Notes under the pieces: model-generated
What the model saw: the letters and a program-made list of their open reading frames with translations, nothing else
Database searches by the model: none
Told to the model about the DNA's origin: nothing
Program-made: the position numbers and the translations under genes
Shown here: one piece after another, positions 60,768 to 64,000 of the stretch
Layout: each line of letters starts with the position of its first letter
Position numbering within the stretch: the first letter of the stretch is position 1
NCBI GenBank assembly: GCA_040880465.1
Contig: JBBDIK010000016.1
Coordinates: 3,983 to 67,982, forward strand
From: JBBDIK01 sp040880465
GTDB taxonomy: Bacteria; Actinomycetota; UBA4738; JBBDHU01
Length of the DNA: 64,000 bases
Direction: 5' to 3'

Positions 60768-63119
60768 ATGCGAACCGAAGTCGCGCCGGGGTCGGCTGGG
60801 GTGGTCGACGTCCAGGAGCCGCCGCCCCCCCCGCCGCAGGCAGCCGACCGGGAAGTGGACGTCGAGCCGGACGCGGCGCCCTCGGAGACCCCATCACACC
60901 GGCGCCTAGACGTCCAGGGCCTCCGGGCGGTCGCCGTCACCCTCGTGGTCGCGTTCCATGCCGGGCTCCCCGTGTCGGGAGGATTCATCGGGGTCGACGT
61001 TTTCCTCGTGATCTCGGGCTTCGTCATCACGGGGATGCTGCTCCGAGGACTCGAGAAGTCGGGCACGATCCGGCTTCGGACCTTCTACGCGCGACGCATC
61101 AAGCGGATCCTTCCCGCTCTCGCTCTGGTCACCACGCTGGTGATGGGGGCGTCCGTCTTCCTCGGTTCCTCGTTCGGCTCACAGCAGACGACCGCCGCCA
61201 CGGGGCTCGGGGCGACCTACGTCAGCGCCAATATCGTGATCTACCGGGAATCGATCCAGTACTTCTCTCCGGCAGCCGAGACGAATCCCCTCCTGCACAC
61301 GTGGACCCTGTCGGTGGAGGAGCAGGTATACCTGATCTTCCCGTCCCTCCTGCTCGGGAGCTGGATCGTCGGTCGGTTGGTGCGTGGGCGTTCGTTCGGC
61401 GGCCGGCGTCGCGAGGGCGATCGGATGCTCGTCGGCCGACGATCGCTCCGCGGCTCGCGCCGGGCCGCGACGTACATGTTGATCGCGGTTGGCGTGGCCT
61501 CGTTCCTCGTCTCTCTCTTCGTCTCGTTCGGGAAGACTTCCATCTCACCGGAGTGGGCGTTCTACTCGTCGATCGCCCGTGTGTGGGAGTTCGCGGTCGG
61601 CGCCGGCCTGGCCCTGGCTGCGTCCCGGCTCAAGAACATCCGACCGGTCGCGGCTGCCGTGCTGGGCATCGCCGGGGCGTGTGCCATCGTCGTCGGCGCG
61701 TTCACGATCTCGGGCGGGATGCCCTATCCGGGCCTGGCGGTGCTCGTCCCGGTCCTGGGTGCGGCCGCCGTTATCGCGGCGGGTTCCCGTGCGACCTCAC
61801 CAGCATCGCGGATCCTCTCGCTGAAGCCGATGGTGAAGATCGGAGACGTTTCGTATTCGTGGTACCTCTGGCACTGGCCGTTGATCGTGTTCGCGGCGAT
61901 CATCTGGCCGGGGACGACATGGATCCTCGTCGCGGTCGGTCTCGGTTCCATCATCCCGGCCTGGCTCTCCTACATCGGGATGGAGCGTCCCATCCGCAGC
62001 AGCAAGAAGATCCGGGGGTGGCGCGTCGTCGCGCTCGCGCTCGTGTGCACGCTCGTCCCGACTGCAGCTGCGCTGGGACTTGCGGCCGGCGCTCGCGATT
62101 CCTGGGGGAACGAAGAGGTCGCGGACATGCAGGCGCAGGTCGGGGCCGTGCATGCCCCGACAGAGCTCAAGTGTGACCAAGGCGCTGTCGGGGCGGCCGA
62201 TGCCGGGCCTGCGTGCGAGTTCAATGTTGCGTCGACGAACGCTCACGTGTACCTGGTGGGCAACTCGATCGCTGCCATGTACAGCGAGGCTCTCATCGGC
62301 GCGTCCGAGAAGCTGGACCTCCCGTTGACGCTCGACACGCATTCGGGAGGGTTCTGCGACGCGCTCAACGGACGCGGATGTACCGAAGCCCTCGCCTCGG
62401 CCTGGGACAAGCTGATGAAGCGGCCGCCGGGCGTCGTCGTGATGTCTGGCACCTGGGACCTCGGGGCGTTCAGCGGATCGGCGTCGGATCTCACCGCCAA
62501 GGAAGAGGCGGACCTCTTGACGGAAGACCTCGGGAAGATCATCCGCAGGTTGAACAAGGTCGGTCACCACGTGCTCATCGTGATGCCGACCCCCAGGTTC
62601 TTCTACGGTCCTGAGCCGGGGACGTTCGACCCGTATCCGGTGCGATCATCGGGCGATCGCGAGGTGCACTCGACCGTGTGGAGGCCTCGAGACTGCTCGG
62701 CTGCGGTCGCTCAGACCGACATCTCGGCCTGTGGCGCGGAGATCCCGAAGAGCGATGTGAAGGCTAGCCAGGAACTGAGCTTCGAGACGCTCACCGCGCT
62801 CGCCAAGGATACGGGCTCGACCACGTTGGACCTGCGGGATCGCTACTGCGTGGATGGCGTTTGCCGGACCAACGATGGTGACTTCTGGATGTTCGAGGAT
62901 GGGCTCCACATCACTGTTGCGGAGAGCCGGGAACTCGCGCCGACGTTCACGCGCGTCCTGCGAGACGTGATCCGGGAGCAGTGGGGGCCCCGCAGTGAAC
63001 GCGAGGAGCGCGAAGCTGAAGCGAAGTCGGGTAGCCAGTCCTCGGATGAGGGCGGAAAGAAGCCAGAAGAGAGCGGCGGCCAGCCGGCCGACGATGCCAC
63101 CCCAGAGGAGAACCCCTAG
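60768..63119 (+). CDS. OafA/YrhL-type membrane acyltransferase with SGNH domain, 783 aa
   Basis: A proline-rich N-terminal tail precedes about ten membrane helices of the acyltransferase-3 fold (RRLDVQGLRAVAVTLVVAFH, GGFIGVDVFLVISGFVITGM, LLHTWTLSVEEQVYLIFPSL, SYSWYLWHWPLIVFA). The C-terminal SGNH domain has VYLVGNSIAAMYSEAL with the Ser nucleophile, though GNS replaces the usual GDS, and DGLHITVAES with the Asp-His pair. Such proteins transfer acyl groups to cell-surface glycans. The tail is Glu/Lys/Ser-rich. The gene appears monocistronic. Confidence 0.9.
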   Translation: MRTEVAPGSAGVVDVQEPPPPPPQAADREVDVEPDAAPSETPSHRRLDVQGLRAVAVTLVVAFHAGLPVSGGFIGVDVFLVISGFVITGMLLRGLEKSGTIRLRTFYARRIKRILPALALVTTLVMGASVFLGSSFGSQQTTAATGLGATYVSANIVIYRESIQYFSPAAETNPLLHTWTLSVEEQVYLIFPSLLLGSWIVGRLVRGRSFGGRRREGDRMLVGRRSLRGSRRAATYMLIAVGVASFLVSLFVSFGKTSISPEWAFYSSIARVWEFAVGAGLALAASRLKNIRPVAAAVLGIAGACAIVVGAFTISGGMPYPGLAVLVPVLGAAAVIAAGSRATSPASRILSLKPMVKIGDVSYSWYLWHWPLIVFAAIIWPGTTWILVAVGLGSIIPAWLSYIGMERPIRSSKKIRGWRVVALALVCTLVPTAAALGLAAGARDSWGNEEVADMQAQVGAVHAPTELKCDQGAVGAADAGPACEFNVASTNAHVYLVGNSIAAMYSEALIGASEKLDLPLTLDTHSGGFCDALNGRGCTEALASAWDKLMKRPPGVVVMSGTWDLGAFSGSASDLTAKEEADLLTEDLGKIIRRLNKVGHHVLIVMPTPRFFYGPEPGTFDPYPVRSSGDREVHSTVWRPRDCSAAVAQTDISACGAEIPKSDVKASQELSFETLTALAKDTGSTTLDLRDRYCVDGVCRTNDGDFWMFEDGLHITVAESRELAPTFTRVLRDVIREQWGPRSEREEREAEAKSGSQSSDEGGKKPEESGGQPADDATPEENP

Positions 63120-63144
63120 CGCAGATGCGTGGTTCGCTCCGTGC

Positions 63145-63186
63145 GCAGGTGTAGCTCAGTGGTAGAGCAACGGTTCTGTAAACCCG
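63145..63186 (+). pseudogene. 5' half of a tRNA-Thr, broken after the anticodon stem
   Basis: Forty-odd bases match the intact tRNA-Thr at 63918-63989 (acceptor GCAGGTG versus GCCGGTG, same D arm and ACGGT stem) but stop after GTAAACC. Position 33 is C instead of the invariant T, so it is not functional even up to the break. A toxin-antitoxin pair follows directly. Confidence 0.7.
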
Positions 63187-63588
63187 TCACCCGATGTCGC
63201 GGGCGAACACAGCTGGTTTCAGTACCGGGATCTCGCGACATGTGCCGAGGCGAAGCAGGTGCTTGTCCCCGGAGACGATCACGTCGGCCTCGCCTTCGAG
63301 CGCGGCTTCGAGGATGCGGTCATCGTCGGGATCTGCAGCGATCTCGTGGATGCGAGACGCTGGCCGGACCACCTGGCCGACCCTCGCCACATGAGCGACC
63401 GCCTCCTGAGTCATCGCTGGACTCCAGCCAAACTTCGTTTCCAGGATCCGCCCGAACTCGGCCAGGAGCGCTGGCGACGTCACCAGGGTCGCTCGACCTT
63501 CGAGCGCGGCTCGATAGACGGCCTCGGGGGCTCCCCCTGGGAAGACGAATGCGGAGATGAGGACGTTCGTGTCGAGAACAACCCTCAA
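63187..63588 (-). CDS. VapC-type PIN-domain toxin, 133 aa
   Basis: The PIN fold is complete: RVVLDTNVLISAFVFPGG with the first Asp, SPALLAEFGRILE with the Glu, DPDDDRILEAALEG and DVIVSGDKHLLRLG with the later Asp residues. It belongs to the subgroup annotated as putative PIN toxins rather than classical VapC. Ribonuclease activity on tRNA or rRNA is the usual role. Its start overlaps the antitoxin stop by four bases, and its stop touches the tRNA-Thr fragment. Confidence 0.85.
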   Translation of the reverse strand: MRVVLDTNVLISAFVFPGGAPEAVYRAALEGRATLVTSPALLAEFGRILETKFGWSPAMTQEAVAHVARVGQVVRPASRIHEIAADPDDDRILEAALEGEADVIVSGDKHLLRLGTCREIPVLKPAVFARDIG

Positions 63589-63839
63589 GCGCGGGCTTCC
63601 CGGATCAATCTCTCGACGTCCTTCTCCGTCCTGATGCCGCCGCGCGAAGCCTCTGATGCGCCGTAGCGTTGAAGGGATTCAAACGTGCGGGTCTCGCGGA
63701 ACGCTTCGTAGACCCGGAGCATCTCGCGGAAGAGTTCACTCTTGTTGCGCCCCTCCCCGGATGCGATCCGGTCGAACATCTCGGCGGTGTCGGGCGGCAC
63801 CGATACCGTGAGGACCCTGGAGGTTCGTTTCGTTGACAT
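63585..63839 (-). CDS. Ribbon-helix-helix antitoxin, 84 aa
   Basis: The ATG at 63839 starts STKRTSRVLTVSVPPDTAEM, a CopG/Arc-type ribbon-helix-helix, followed by FDRIASGEGRNKSELFREML and a charged toxin-binding tail (GIRTEKDVERLIREARA). It overlaps the toxin gene. A palindromic operator and a promoter lie immediately upstream, so it is autoregulated and translated from a leaderless or near-leaderless mRNA. An upstream ATG at 63875 would span the operator and is rejected. Confidence 0.85.
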   Translation of the reverse strand: MSTKRTSRVLTVSVPPDTAEMFDRIASGEGRNKSELFREMLRVYEAFRETRTFESLQRYGASEASRGGIRTEKDVERLIREARA

Positions 63840-63856
63840 GTCATACAGCGTATGAC
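63840..63856. promoter_or_regulatory. Palindromic operator of the vapBC-type operon
   Basis: GTCATAC and GTATGAC flank AGC as a perfect 7-bp inverted repeat that touches the antitoxin ATG and covers the -10 box. Confidence 0.55.
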
Positions 63857-63875
63857 ACCTTCGGAGGGATGACAA
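63847..63875 (-). promoter_or_regulatory. Promoter of the vapBC-type operon
   Basis: On the minus strand TTGTCA (63870-63875) and TACGCT (63847-63852) are 17 nt apart, and the -10 box ends 7 nt before the ATG. Confidence 0.5.
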
Positions 63876-63917
63876 GTCCGTGTTGTGAGCACGCTCCTCT
63901 TAGACTTGCTGCAGATT

Positions 63918-63989
63918 GCCGGTGTAGCTCAGTGGCAGAGCAACGGTTTTGTAAACCGTAGGTCGTCGGTTCGAATCCGACCGCCGGCT
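63918..63989 (+). tRNA. tRNA-Thr(TGT)
   Basis: A full cloverleaf: acceptor GCCGGTG/CGCCGGC, D arm GCTC/GAGC, anticodon stem ACGGT/ACCGT around TTTGTAA (anticodon TGT, codon ACA), variable loop AGGTC, and T arm GTCGG/CCGAC around TTCGAAT. CCA is not encoded. It lies just beyond the vapBC-type operon, with a partial copy on that operon's other side. Confidence 0.92.
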
Positions 63990-64000
63990 CGAAGTTCGGT

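Overview
This is a GC-rich bacterial scaffold that reads as a deep-branching or uncultured member of the Actinomycetota. The evidence is the conserved housekeeping block from 31 to 55 kb (DUF2342 metalloprotease, tilS, hpt, ftsH, folE, folP, folB, folK, a DUF2520 protein, panC, type III pantothenate kinase, lysS, clpC, radA, carD, PIN-TRAM, ispD, ispF, rlmB), the CU044_5270-type partner of an ECF sigma factor, and many start codons placed 6-8 nt after a TANNNT hexamer, as expected of leaderless mRNAs. A run of exactly 100 N at 26800-26899 marks an assembly gap inside a repetitive gene.

Layout. 0-6.4 kb: the 3' part of a giant RHS/YD-repeat protein with a small coupled membrane gene, an intact DDE insertion element, a conserved hypothetical gene, and a tRNA-like gene with an unpaired acceptor stem. 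6.4-9.3 kb: a secreted RTX-type calcium-binding protein. 9.4-20.6 kb: an accessory segment bounded by 32-bp direct repeats of a tRNA 3' half. It carries a pilin-like protein, an ECF sigma factor with its membrane partner, a secreted phosphodiesterase, two Tat-type phospholipase C lipoproteins, a phage-like DNA-binding protein, a decayed insertion-element copy and a RelBE-type toxin-antitoxin pair touching a tRNA-Thr 3' half. 20.7-31 kb: small membrane and secreted proteins, a second RTX-type protein, a TolB-like propeller, a pseudo-receiver protein with a GGSHGN repeat tail, OsmC and an M15 peptidase.

31-55 kb is the core: tRNA lysidine synthesis and purine salvage, membrane proteolysis (FtsH), an overlapping folate operon continuing into pantothenate and CoA genes, lysyl-tRNA synthetase, a large secreted protein, a Crp/Fnr regulator, ClpC, RadA, CarD, and the two MEP-pathway isoprenoid genes with an rRNA methyltransferase. 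55-60 kb pairs a cNMP-binding/degenerate GGDEF/EAL protein with a convergent class III cyclase-ATPase, suggesting crosstalk between cyclic nucleotides and c-di-GMP. The last 4 kb hold an acyltransferase and a VapBC-type pair lying between a broken tRNA-Thr 5' half and an intact tRNA-Thr(TGT).

The most unusual theme is tRNA debris. Both toxin-antitoxin modules abut tRNA-Thr pieces broken at or just after the anticodon loop, and two further tRNA-like sequences have intact D and T arms but unpaired acceptor stems.
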